Assembly: GCA_021845645.1 (NCBI GenBank)
Contig: JAJZVM010000149.1
Location: 1-10,492 of the forward strand
Length of the DNA: 10,492 nt
Source of the DNA: Bacillota bacterium
Lineage (GTDB): Bacteria > Bacillota_E > JAJZYS01 > JAJYTV01
Reading direction: 5' to 3'
Below are positions 1 through 6,645 of this stretch, one piece after another; position 1 is the stretch's first letter; every line of letters starts with the position of its first letter. The notes beneath the pieces are model-generated. The model did no database searches, was not told the origin of the DNA, and was given only the letters and a program-made list of their open reading frames with translations. The translations under genes were made by a program, and so were the position numbers.

Positions 1-410
1 ATGTATTCGCCGAGGTCCGTCTCGAGGACGGACACGCCTTCGGCGCCGAGGTGGGCGTTCAGCTCCACCTCTTCGGTCGCCATGGACTTCGACTTGACGA
101 TGCGCCGCGCACCGTGGCTCTTCGCGATCTCCGCGACGATGCGTACCGCCTCGGCGGCGTCGTCGGCGGTGTGAACAATGATGCCATGACTTTCCGCCTG
201 GGCGATGAACTGCGCCGCGAGCTCCGCCATGTGCCGCACCGAGCGCAGCCGGGCGGCGCGCGCCCTGGCCTTGTAGATCTCCCGTACCTCCGGCGTCAGC
301 GCGGCCAGCGCGGCGTAGCTGTGCCGGTCCACCGAGCGCGCGACGGCCTGGTGCAGCCCAGGGTTTGCCACAGCCGACGCCACCCGCCCGACGAGTTCCT
401 GCGTTGCCAT
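1..410 (-). CDS. lutB: LutB-like LUD-domain iron-sulfur protein (3'-truncated by window edge)
   Basis: The first 136 codons of a leftward gene are present; it runs off the left edge, so no stop is seen. Residues 100-136 carry the family block ARRIVKSKSMATEEVELN (102-118) followed by a V-x-ETDLGEY stretch at 128-136, which is characteristic of the LUD domain in LutB/YkgF proteins. In that family the LUD domain is followed by a C-terminal ferredoxin-like part binding two 4Fe-4S clusters, and the protein works with LutA and LutC in oxidising L-lactate to pyruvate; the cysteine part would lie outside the window. The N-terminal 60 residues (helical, Arg-rich) also fit. ATG at 410 is chosen because no in-frame start lies just upstream. 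A G-rich run (AAGGGAGGGAAGG, about 432-444) sits rather far away, about 20 nt. The gene begins 40 bp after the HAD gene on the same strand, so it is probably co-transcribed. Whether the substrate is lactate cannot be judged without LutA and LutC. Confidence 0.85.
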   Translation of the reverse strand, partial: MATQELVGRVASAVANPGLHQAVARSVDRHSYAALAALTPEVREIYKARARAARLRSVRHMAELAAQFIAQAESHGIIVHTADDAAEAVRIVAEIAKSHGARRIVKSKSMATEEVELNAHLGAEGVSVLETDLGEY

Positions 411-450
411 TGGCTCGGCCCCGACGACGGGCCTTCCCTCCCTTGGCGCC

Positions 451-912
451 TCAGGGGCGCAGCGTCGCGATCAGGCGCAGCGGATGATCCAGGAGGGCGA
501 GTCCCGTGAGGATATCCGGCACGACGACGTCGGCCGCCTGCACCGCTGCAGATGCGAGTCCCTCCGGCCCCAGGACGGCGATGCCGAGGCGCGCCGAGCC
601 AAGCATGGCGGCGTCGTTGCGGCCGTTGCCGACGGCCACGACGCCCATTGGCCCCAGGCGCTCGACATATGCCCGCTTCTCGGGTCCCTGGCCGATCGGC
701 ACCGCCCGCACGCCTAGCTCGCGTTCCACCCGATCAAGCCCGCCGTGCGTCCCTGCCGTCAGCAGGTGCACCGCGAGCTTCGCACCTAGCTGCCGCAGGG
801 CTTGCCCAACCCCCGGCAGCAGGGCGCCGTCCAGGGCGAGGGTGCCGTTCAGGTCGAGACAGAGGTGCGCAAGTTCCCAGCGGGAGCCGTCGGGCCAGTC
901 GAGCGCAATCAA
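451..912 (-). CDS. Small soluble HAD-family protein, P-type-ATPase-like
   Basis: A 153-residue HAD-superfamily protein. The four HAD motifs are visible: motif I DLNGTLALD at 20-28 (nucleophile D20), motif II Thr52 in HLLTAGT, motif III Lys79, and motif IV VGNGRNDAAML at 94-104 with acidic D100. The size, the absence of a cap domain and the D-L-N-G-T signature resemble the soluble P-type-ATPase-like HAD group (COG4087-type), whose physiological substrate is not well defined. The second motif-I residue is Asn22 rather than the Asp general acid of HAD phosphatases. A phosphatase role is therefore uncertain, and a phosphoaspartyl or regulatory role is possible. The start is taken as TTG at 912, which overlaps the stop of the molybdenum-subunit gene (TTGA), implying translational coupling. 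No ATG or GTG lies in frame nearby, and the reading frame upstream of 912 is only a shadow of the Mo-subunit gene. In Mo-hydroxylase operons such a protein could help maturation or control, but that is inference. Confidence 0.8.
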   Translation of the reverse strand: MIALDWPDGSRWELAHLCLDLNGTLALDGALLPGVGQALRQLGAKLAVHLLTAGTHGGLDRVERELGVRAVPIGQGPEKRAYVERLGPMGVVAVGNGRNDAAMLGSARLGIAVLGPEGLASAAVQAADVVVPDILTGLALLDHPLRLIATLRP

Positions 913-3134
913 CTGGTCTCGCCCGCCAGGGCCGCGAGGACCGTCTCGGGCCGCAGCGGCAGGTCGCGCACGCGGACGCCGGTCGCATCCGCGACCGCGT
1001 TCGCGATGGCCGCGGCGCCCGGCACGGCCGGCGGCTCGCCGACGCCCTTCGCACCGAAGGGCCCCTCCTCCGCGGGCACCTCGACGAGTTCCACCTCGAT
1101 CGGCGGCACGTCCGCCGCGCGCGGCACGGCGTAGTCGAGGAAGCTGCCCGTGAGCAGCTGGCCGGAGTCGCCCCAGCGCATCGCCTCGCCCAGAGCGCGG
1201 CCGAGCGACTGGCTGACGCCGCCGCGGATCTGGCCCGCTACGGCCATTGGGTTGAGCGCCCGCCCGACGTCCTGCACCGCGAGATAGCCGATCGGCTGCA
1301 CCTCGCCTGTGCGGCGGTCGACGCGCACGCGCGCGACGTGCACCGCGAAGCCCGGCGAAGCCCGCTTGATGGCGACGCGCCCGCGGCCGACGAGCGGCGC
1401 GGCCGACCCGCCAAAGGCCGTGGTGCTGCGCGCGAGGTCCGCGACGGACACGGCGCGCGACGGGGCGCCACGGACGAAGACGCGCCCCTCGGCCATGTCG
1501 AGGTCGGACGCGGACGCCTCGAGCTCCTGCGCGGCCATCTCCAGCACCTGCTGCCTGGCATCCTGGGCGGCCTGCAGCACCGCGTTGCCGACGGTGAAGG
1601 TGATCTTGCTGCCGCCGGAAGAGCCGGAGTATGGCGCCGCGTCGGTGTCGGCGGCGCTGACGGCCACGGCGTCGGCCCGCACGCCGAAGACCTGCGCTGC
1701 CATCTGCGCGAAGACCGTGTTGGTGCCCGTGATGTCGACCGACCCGACCTGCACGGTGATGCTGCCGTCGCCGTTGATGCGGCACGCGGCCGCAGCCGGC
1801 TCGGTTCCACCCGGCCAGCCGCCGGCGGCGACGCCGTAGCCCTCGTCCGCCTGCCGGCTGCGCTCGCGCCAGAACGGGTGGTTGCGGGCCGCCTCGAGCG
1901 TCTCGACGAGGCCGATGCGCGGCCACGGCGCTCCGTTCGCGCGCGGATCGCCCTGCTGGCACGCAGAGCGCAGTCTCAGCTCGAAGGGGTCCTGCCCGAG
2001 CTTTCGGGCAAGCTCGTCCATCGCCGACTCGAGCGCGTAGTAGGCTTGCGGCGCGCCTGGCGCCCGGTAGGCGCCGGAAGGCGTCTTGTGCGTCAGCACC
2101 TCGTAGCCGTCGACGAGCAGGTGCGGCACCCGGTAGGTCGAGCCGATCAGCATCGCGGCGATGCCGACGGTGCCGTCCTCCTGCGCGCCGGCGTCCAGCA
2201 GGAGGTCGGCGGCCAGGGCGGTCAGGGTGCCGTCGCGGCGCGCGCCGAGGCGGACGCCGATCTCGGCGAAATTGCCTGGCCTGCTCGTCAGAAAGTCGCC
2301 GCTGCGCGAAAGGACCAGCCGCACCGGCTGGCGCAGGCGCAGGGCCAGCGCGGCGCAGAGCGGCTCGAGCTTGACGAACTTGGCGCCGAAGCCGCCGCCC
2401 ACCTGCATCCCGACGACCTTCACCCGGTGCTCGGGCAGCCCGGTCGCCTGGCAGACCTCCTCGCGCACGGCGAACTGCCCCTGCGTCGTCGTGTAGACCG
2501 TCAGACGGTCGCCCTCCGGCACGGCCACTGTGCCGTGCGGCTCGAGATATCCCTGGTAGAGGGCGGGAATGCGGTAGCGGGCCTCGACGACGACATCGGC
2601 GAGGCGAAGGCCCTGCTCGACGTCGCCGCGCGCGAAATGGGCCTCGCCGCAGACGTTGGCCCGCTGCGACGCGGCATGCTGGGCCGCATCCGCGCCATGG
2701 GCCCCCGCGTCGGCACGCTGGGAGCGCAGCTCGGCGGGCAAAACGGCAGGGGCATCCTCGCGCAACGCCGCGACGGGGTCGACGACGGCCGGCAGGCGCT
2801 CGTAGCGCACGCGCACGACCTGGGCGGCGTCGGCTGCCAGGCGCCGATCGTCCGCCACCACCACCGCAACCGGTTGACCCGCATAAAAGACCTCGCCCTT
2901 GGCCAACAGGCCGAGCGAGCCGATCTCGTCGGCCGTGAGCACCGCGACGACTCCCGGCATCGCCTCGGCCGCCGTGCGGTCGATCGAGACGACGCGCGCG
3001 TGCGCGTACGGGCTCGAGACCAGCTCGGCGTGCAGGGCGTTCGGCACCCGGACGTCCGCCACGTAGGCGGTGCGGCCACTGACCTTGTCGCCGCCCTCAA
3101 GGCGGCGCTGCGCAACTCCGATCGCTTCCGGCAA
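909..3134 (-). CDS. Xanthine dehydrogenase-family molybdopterin-binding (large) subunit
   Basis: A 741-residue large subunit of the xanthine dehydrogenase/aldehyde oxidase/CO-dehydrogenase family, which hydroxylates N-heterocycles, aldehydes or related substrates at a molybdopterin-cytosine-dinucleotide centre. Visible landmarks: N-terminal DKVSGRTAYVADVRVP (16-31) and LHAELVSSPYAHARV (34-48); the cofactor loop GGGFGAKF (246-253); AYRAPGAP (355-362); SGSSGGSK (503-510); and the C-terminal GAKGVGEPP (694-702), with the catalytic Glu at 700. The CO-dehydrogenase active-site loop with its Cys (AYRCSFR) is absent and replaced by AYRAPGAP, so this is not a true form I CoxL. The length is normal. 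The start is TTG at 3134, preceded by a strong AAAGGAGAGG site about 7 nt upstream; it begins 29 bp after the CoxG-like gene. Small 2Fe-2S and medium FAD subunits are not encoded in the window, which is unusual since they normally adjoin. The substrate is unknown. Confidence 0.92.
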   Translation of the reverse strand: MPEAIGVAQRRLEGGDKVSGRTAYVADVRVPNALHAELVSSPYAHARVVSIDRTAAEAMPGVVAVLTADEIGSLGLLAKGEVFYAGQPVAVVVADDRRLAADAAQVVRVRYERLPAVVDPVAALREDAPAVLPAELRSQRADAGAHGADAAQHAASQRANVCGEAHFARGDVEQGLRLADVVVEARYRIPALYQGYLEPHGTVAVPEGDRLTVYTTTQGQFAVREEVCQATGLPEHRVKVVGMQVGGGFGAKFVKLEPLCAALALRLRQPVRLVLSRSGDFLTSRPGNFAEIGVRLGARRDGTLTALAADLLLDAGAQEDGTVGIAAMLIGSTYRVPHLLVDGYEVLTHKTPSGAYRAPGAPQAYYALESAMDELARKLGQDPFELRLRSACQQGDPRANGAPWPRIGLVETLEAARNHPFWRERSRQADEGYGVAAGGWPGGTEPAAAACRINGDGSITVQVGSVDITGTNTVFAQMAAQVFGVRADAVAVSAADTDAAPYSGSSGGSKITFTVGNAVLQAAQDARQQVLEMAAQELEASASDLDMAEGRVFVRGAPSRAVSVADLARSTTAFGGSAAPLVGRGRVAIKRASPGFAVHVARVRVDRRTGEVQPIGYLAVQDVGRALNPMAVAGQIRGGVSQSLGRALGEAMRWGDSGQLLTGSFLDYAVPRAADVPPIEVELVEVPAEEGPFGAKGVGEPPAVPGAAAIANAVADATGVRVRDLPLRPETVLAALAGETS

Positions 3135-3163
3135 ACGAAGCCTCTCCTTTCCGGATGCCGCGA

Positions 3164-3610
3164 CTACCCCTGCAGGAGTCCCTGGGCCTCGCGCCCCAGC
3201 CCATCGCAGAACTGGCGCACGAGCATCGTCGCCACGCCCGCCGCGACGCGCTGTCCGAGCGCGGCCAAAGGTCCGCCGAGTTCGCTCTCCGCCGTGTATC
3301 TCAGCTCGGTGCCTTGCGCCGACTCGTCGAGGCGCGTCGCAACCGTGGCCTCGACGAAGCCGCGCGGCGCTTCGAGCATCAGCCTGAAATCGAACTGCCG
3401 CCCCGGCTCATGGCGCAGGACTTCAATCGTGCCCTGATAGGTGCCACGCACGGCCGCGACACCGATCGAGATCTCGATGCGGTAGCCGTTCCCGTCGGGC
3501 TCGAGCTGCCGGCAGCCCGGCAGGCTGCGCTGCAGGCGAGCCGGATCCGCAAGCACCTGGCTCACGGCGGCGGGCGGCGCCTTCACGCCTGCGCTGCCGC
3601 TGATCTCCAC
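3164..3610 (-). CDS. CoxG-like SRPBCC protein
   Basis: A 148-residue protein of the CO-dehydrogenase subunit G (CoxG) branch of the SRPBCC/START-like fold. Evidence is the N-terminal beta-strand plus APPAAVSQVLADPARLQ (11-27), the family hallmark SLPGCRQLEPDGNGY (29-43), then VAAVRGTYQGTIEV (51-64) and a C-terminal amphipathic helix (about 115-146). CoxG homologues sit in operons of xanthine dehydrogenase-family enzymes and have been linked to membrane attachment or maturation of the enzyme complex, which agrees with its place directly before the Mo subunit here. It starts with GTG at 3610, chosen because AAGGGGGGA lies about 5 nt upstream and the conserved domain begins at once. No membrane segment is seen. 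A lipid- or ligand-binding role independent of the hydroxylase cannot be excluded. Confidence 0.85.
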   Translation of the reverse strand: MEISGSAGVKAPPAAVSQVLADPARLQRSLPGCRQLEPDGNGYRIEISIGVAAVRGTYQGTIEVLRHEPGRQFDFRLMLEAPRGFVEATVATRLDESAQGTELRYTAESELGGPLAALGQRVAAGVATMLVRQFCDGLGREAQGLLQG

Positions 3611-3983
3611 GCGCGTCCCCCCTTGGTGCCCTGCGAAGACGATCCGGCCGATCTCAGTCTTCGCTGCCCGGTTGGTACGAACCTGCCAGGAGTATGGCCG
3701 TTAGGTGCTCGCGCGGCAACACGGCCCCGCAGACCTTGCCCGCCGCCTGACGGATAGCCTTCCGCCACAGTGTCACCCGGTTGCCGAGCGGTGAGGGCCG
3801 AGGTGGCGCACGTCGACGGCGACGCCCTCCCCCAGGCATGGCGCGACAAGCCGCCGGCCACCCGCTCGAGGTGGCGGACGAGCGACCGCGCAGGGAGCAC
3901 AGGATGCCACCGCCGATGGCGGCCTGCGTGCCGTCCGCCACGGGGAAGCTCGGCTCCGCCCGGCTGACGGGCAGAGCCGAATT
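3611..3983 (-). pseudogene. Frame-broken coding trace between paaD and the CoxG-like gene
   Basis: This 373-bp gap sits inside an otherwise tightly packed operon and holds no intact gene. On the minus strand three abutting pieces in three different frames keep strongly G/C-ending codons and join into one plausible protein: 3941-3885 (VADGTQAAIGGGILCSLRG), 3888-3829 (RSLVRHLERVAGGLSRHAWG) and 3829-3776 (EGVAVDVRHLGPHRSATG, then TGA). Below 3776 codon quality fades. The interval is about the size of a 120-130-residue gene. The product is not recognised; the EGVAVDVRHL...G stretch faintly recalls FlK-type hot-dog thioesterases, but this is a weak guess. Either a decaying gene or one or two indel errors in the assembly would explain it. 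Confidence 0.4.
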
Positions 3984-4433
3984 TCAAAGGGTCTTCATCT
4001 GCTCGAACGGGTTGTGGCAGCTCTGGCAGTAGCAGACCGACCGGCATCGCGTGGGACCGAACACGGAAGCGACCTGCGTCTCGTGCGAGCCGCAGTACGG
4101 GCAGGCGGGCGGCTCGCCGGGCGGCGCGATGCCGAAACTCTGCAGCGCGAGGCGCCCGCTCGGCGTGATGCGCCGGGTCGACCAGACGGGATCGAGCTGG
4201 ATCGCGACGTCGACGTCCGTGACTCCGTCCAGCGCCTGCACCTTGTGCCGCACCGCATCCGCCATGAAGCCGAGAGCCGGGCAGCCGCTGAAGGTGGGCA
4301 ACAGCACGATCTTCACCCGGCCGTCGGCGACGGCGACCGACTCCACGACGCCGAGGTCGACGATGCTCAGGACCGGGATCTCGGGATCGCGCACAGACTG
4401 CAGCGCGGCCCGCACCTCAGCCTCGCTCGGCAT
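3984..4433 (-). CDS. paaD: PaaD-like phenylacetyl-CoA epoxidase accessory protein (MIP18 domain plus zinc ribbon)
   Basis: A 149-residue PaaD homologue. Residues 6-80 form the DUF59/MIP18 domain, with RDPEIPVLSIVDLGVV (15-30) and LPTFSGCPAL (45-54, containing the conserved Cys51). The C-terminus is a zinc-ribbon-like segment with Cys111, Cys114, Cys130, Cys134, Cys136 and Cys139, ending NPFEQMKTL. PaaD is needed for an active PaaABCE complex and is thought to act in iron or Fe-S centre assembly of the oxygenase or its reductase. The ATG at 4433 is preferred over an in-frame GTG at 4442 because AAGGGG lies 8 nt before the ATG but abuts the GTG. It begins 13 bp after the paaC stop. C130, C134, C136 and C139 are spaced more closely than in a simple two-CxxC ribbon. 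Confidence in the family is high; its role with this particular oxygenase is inferred. Confidence 0.93.
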   Translation of the reverse strand: MPSEAEVRAALQSVRDPEIPVLSIVDLGVVESVAVADGRVKIVLLPTFSGCPALGFMADAVRHKVQALDGVTDVDVAIQLDPVWSTRRITPSGRLALQSFGIAPPGEPPACPYCGSHETQVASVFGPTRCRSVCYCQSCHNPFEQMKTL

Positions 4434-4446
4434 TGCCTTCACCCCT

Positions 4447-5223
4447 TCACCAGACCGCCTTGGGATCGCTCCGCCAAACCTCGCCCATCGTCTGCAGCAG
4501 GTCCGCCAGGTCGCGCAGGTGCTCCCCCGTGCGCCCGCGCGGCGCCTGCACTCCGGGCGTGAACGCCATGCCGTAAGGCGACAGTTCGGCCCGCACGCGC
4601 ACGATGAAGCGTTCCCACAGACGCGAAGGCGCTTCCGGCAGAATGCCCGCGCGTACGAGCGCCCCTTCCCAGGCGAGCGGCCGGAAGAGGTCGAAGGCGT
4701 CGGCGGCGATCCTGTCCAATGCGTGCTGCAGGCGCTGGACCGCCTCTGGCCCGCCCAGAGCCAGGGCCCGCAGCCATGTGCGCCCGTGGTCCAGGTGGTA
4801 GCGCTCCTCGCGGCGCATGCGGTCCGCGACCGACCTGAAGAGCGTCTCGCCAGACCTCAGGAGAAGCCCTGTGCGCAGGTCGTCGGCGATGTCGTAGACA
4901 AAATGGCGCATGACGCTGTACGCCCAGTCACCGTTTGGCCGCTCGAGCAGGACCGCGTTGCGCATCGCCTCGGGCGGGCGGCCGAACACGATCGCGTCCG
5001 GACCCCCGCCGCCCAACCCCTCGAGGAGGCCGTAGAGCAGGGCCGCATGCGCGATCTCGTCCTGGGCGATCGAGGCGAACGCCACGTCCTCCTCGATCAG
5101 CGGGGCGAACGCACACCATTCCGAGTCCCGGTGGCCGAGCACAAGCTCGTCGTCGGCGAGGGTCAGGACGAACTCGCGCAACACGGCCCGCAGGTTCTCG
5201 TCCAGGCCCCTACCGAACTCCAC
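4447..5223 (-). CDS. paaC: PaaC-like subunit of a phenylacetyl-CoA epoxidase-type oxygenase
   Basis: A 258-residue ferritin-like helical protein of the PaaC (PaaI) family, the structural partner of PaaA. Visible family blocks are DDELVLGHRDSEWCAFAP (24-41), QDEIAHAALLYGLLE (54-68), LLERPNGDWAYSVMRHFVYD (92-111) and EERYHLDHGRTWLRAL (139-154). In E. coli PaaC the metal ligands are lost, whereas here an apparent set is kept: Glu26 or Glu35, E56-x-x-H59, Asp111 or Asp115, and E140-x-x-H143. The start is GTG at 5223, 14 nt inside the end of paaB, with GGGGG about 8-10 nt upstream. This gives a length close to the usual 250 residues; earlier in-frame codons only read shadow sequence of paaB. The overlap implies translational coupling with paaB and 1:1 synthesis. 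No PaaE follows in the window. Confidence 0.92.
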   Translation of the reverse strand: MEFGRGLDENLRAVLREFVLTLADDELVLGHRDSEWCAFAPLIEEDVAFASIAQDEIAHAALLYGLLEGLGGGGPDAIVFGRPPEAMRNAVLLERPNGDWAYSVMRHFVYDIADDLRTGLLLRSGETLFRSVADRMRREERYHLDHGRTWLRALALGGPEAVQRLQHALDRIAADAFDLFRPLAWEGALVRAGILPEAPSRLWERFIVRVRAELSPYGMAFTPGVQAPRGRTGEHLRDLADLLQTMGEVWRSDPKAVW

Positions 5224-5512
5224 CTTGCTCGCCCCCGAACAGCTTCCACTTGTCCACGGTGCCGCGGTAGCCGCTGCCCAGGCGGTAGCTGCGCGGCTCT
5301 GCGGGACCCAGCGCCCCGCCCGCGCGGGGCGCCTCGAGGATGCAGGATCGCGGTACCACCCAGAGCGCGACGTACTCCGAACGGCGACAGAAGAGCTCTT
5401 GCGCCAGCACGCGGGCGAATTCGGCGTCCGCGGCTCGCAGGCTGCCCGCGTGGCGGAACTCCGCACCTGGCCGCTCCTGGCCGAACACCTCATAGACGTC
5501 GAGGTCCGCCAT
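5210..5512 (-). CDS. paaB: PaaB-like subunit of phenylacetyl-CoA epoxidase-type oxygenase
   Basis: A 100-residue PaaB homologue. It opens MADLDVYEVFGQERPGAEFR and carries the family block HAGSLRAADAEFARVLAQEL (21-40), then CRRSEYVALWVVPRSCI (42-58), which matches the RRSE-x-x-x-x-WVV signature of PaaB. PaaB is a small non-catalytic subunit that bridges PaaAC heterodimers and is required for activity. The length is normal (E. coli PaaB is about 95 residues). The C-terminal part, ending VDKWKLFGGEQGGVR, is more variable, as expected. ATG at 5512 lies 17 bp after the paaA stop with only a weak GGCGGGG site, so its translation probably depends on ribosomes arriving from paaA. Its end overlaps the paaC start by 14 nt. 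Confidence 0.93.
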   Translation of the reverse strand: MADLDVYEVFGQERPGAEFRHAGSLRAADAEFARVLAQELFCRRSEYVALWVVPRSCILEAPRAGGALGPAEPRSYRLGSGYRGTVDKWKLFGGEQGGVR

Positions 5513-5529
5513 GCCCCGCCGCCTGCCGG

Positions 5530-6447
5530 TCAGGCGGCGCTCTCCCTGCCCATCGCCGCGACCACCCAGACCTGCTCGTCGCGGCTCAGGCGCCGCAGGT
5601 TGAGGCGTTCCGCCGTGCGCAGGCCGCCGCCATTGACGACACGCCAGAATTCGTCCCAGTCCGGGTCGCCGTAGAGCCACAGGCCGCTCTCCCGGTCGAA
5701 GCGCAGCTCGGGATCCGGGATCGTCAGGCCGAGACGTTGAATCTTCGGCACGTACTTGCGCAGAAAGCCCTGGCGCAACTCCTCGTTCGACGCCGTGCGG
5801 ATGCGCCATCTGAAGGCGTCTTTGTTGCCGCTCTCGCCCGGTGGGCCGAAGAAGTGAAGCAGGGGCCGCCACCAGCGCGCGAGGGCGTCCTGCAGCATCG
5901 CACGCTGCGCCGGCGTGCCGCCGGCCAGCGTCAGCACGATGTCCTCGCCGTGCTTGAGATGCACGGCCTCCTCGGCGCAGATGCGGCGCAGGATCCGCGC
6001 GTACGGCGCGTAGCTTGTCCGGAGCAGGGCGCCCTGCGTCTCGAGGGCGGCTCCGTCCACGAGCCAGGCGATGATGCCCACGTCCGCCCAGGTCGGTGCA
6101 GGGTAGCTGAACACGTTGTGAAATTTGGCGTTGCCTGACAGCAGGTCGTCGAGCATGTCCTCGCGCGTCGTGCCGAACGGCGCCGCGAGGTCCTCCGCCA
6201 CGCGATAGATCATCTGCGCATGGCCGATCTCGTCCTGCACCTTGGAGAGGATCGCAAGCTTGCGCTGCAGGCCAGGCGCGCGCGGGATCCACTCGCGTTC
6301 AGGCAGCGCGCCCATCAGCTCCGAGTTGGCGTGGATCACGACGAGGCGCAGACACTGCCGCCTGTAAGCGTCTGGCATTTCGTCATCGGCCTCGATCAGC
6401 TCTCCCCGGGCGATTCGAGCCTCGAATGCCTTCAGATCGGCGTCCAT
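5530..6447 (-). CDS. paaA: PaaA-like catalytic diiron subunit of phenylacetyl-CoA epoxidase-type oxygenase
   Basis: A 305-residue PaaA homologue, the oxygenase subunit that in the classical pathway converts phenylacetyl-CoA to its ring-1,2-epoxide with O2 and electrons from PaaE. The ferritin-like diiron site is visible: Glu43 (HANSELMGALPEREW, 39-53), E73-x-x-H76 in VQDEIGHAQMIYR (70-82), Asp131 or Glu136 in VDGAALETQG (130-139), and E160-x-x-H163 in CAEEAVHLKHGED (157-169). Other PaaA stretches are GNAKFHNVFSYPAPTWADVG (105-124) and the C-terminal DPDWDEFWRVVNGGG. The length equals that of E. coli PaaA (about 309). ATG at 6447 has AAGGGGGGG some 6 nt upstream. It is the first gene of the leftward cluster and follows a TTGACG/TAGGAT promoter-like pair. 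The sequence does not show whether the CoA substrate is phenylacetyl-CoA or another acyl- or aryl-CoA; no other paa pathway genes (paaG, paaZ, paaK) are in the window. Confidence 0.95.
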   Translation of the reverse strand: MDADLKAFEARIARGELIEADDEMPDAYRRQCLRLVVIHANSELMGALPEREWIPRAPGLQRKLAILSKVQDEIGHAQMIYRVAEDLAAPFGTTREDMLDDLLSGNAKFHNVFSYPAPTWADVGIIAWLVDGAALETQGALLRTSYAPYARILRRICAEEAVHLKHGEDIVLTLAGGTPAQRAMLQDALARWWRPLLHFFGPPGESGNKDAFRWRIRTASNEELRQGFLRKYVPKIQRLGLTIPDPELRFDRESGLWLYGDPDWDEFWRVVNGGGLRTAERLNLRRLSRDEQVWVVAAMGRESAA

Positions 6448-6483
6448 TGCGACCCCCCCTTGCCCCCGGCGCCTCAGCGTCGT

Positions 6484-6548
6484 TTCCTATCGGCTACTCC
6501 TGATGGCCCATACTACACGGACACTCGGCCCTATGTTCCTATCCTACT
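6484..6548. repeat. Imperfect direct repeat in the paaA leader/promoter
   Basis: TTCCTATC-gg-CTACT (6484-6498) and TTCCTATC-CTACT (6536-6548) are the same motif with and without a GG insert, 52 bp apart start to start, close to five helical turns. One copy covers the -10 region of the paaA promoter; the other lies downstream in the leader. This arrangement fits a pair of regulator half-sites or operators, but it could also be a chance duplication. Confidence 0.45.
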
Positions 6549-6570
6549 GGCCCTGGCCTGATGCCGTCAA
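6541..6570 (-). promoter_or_regulatory. Sigma70-like promoter for the paaABCD cluster
   Basis: On the minus strand TTGACG (6570-6565, five of six consensus -35 bases) is followed after 18 bp by TAGGAT (6546-6541, four of six -10 bases). A start point near 6535 would leave a leader of about 85-90 nt before paaA. The -10 element lies inside one copy of the direct repeat, so a bound factor would compete with polymerase. Sequence match only. Confidence 0.5.
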
Positions 6571-6645
6571 CGTCCTACCGCCAGCGGCAGGAAATACGAT
6601 GTACAGGCATAAATCAGCCGATTGGAGCAAAACACTCTGATACCT

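Noticed and set aside
909..3134. Assignment as CO dehydrogenase large subunit (CoxL form I)
   Set aside because: The required AYRCSFR loop with its active-site Cys is absent (AYRAPGAP instead) and CoxM/CoxS are missing, despite the CoxG-like neighbour.
552..3437. Very long plus-strand open frame (961 codons)
   Set aside because: It is antisense to the Mo subunit, HAD and CoxG-like genes, is Arg/Ala/His-rich with no domain, and arises because GC-rich DNA has few stop codons.
4051..6138. Long plus-strand open frame opposite paaA-paaD
   Set aside because: The opposite strand carries four unmistakable Paa proteins with catalytic motifs; this frame has low-complexity composition and no motif.
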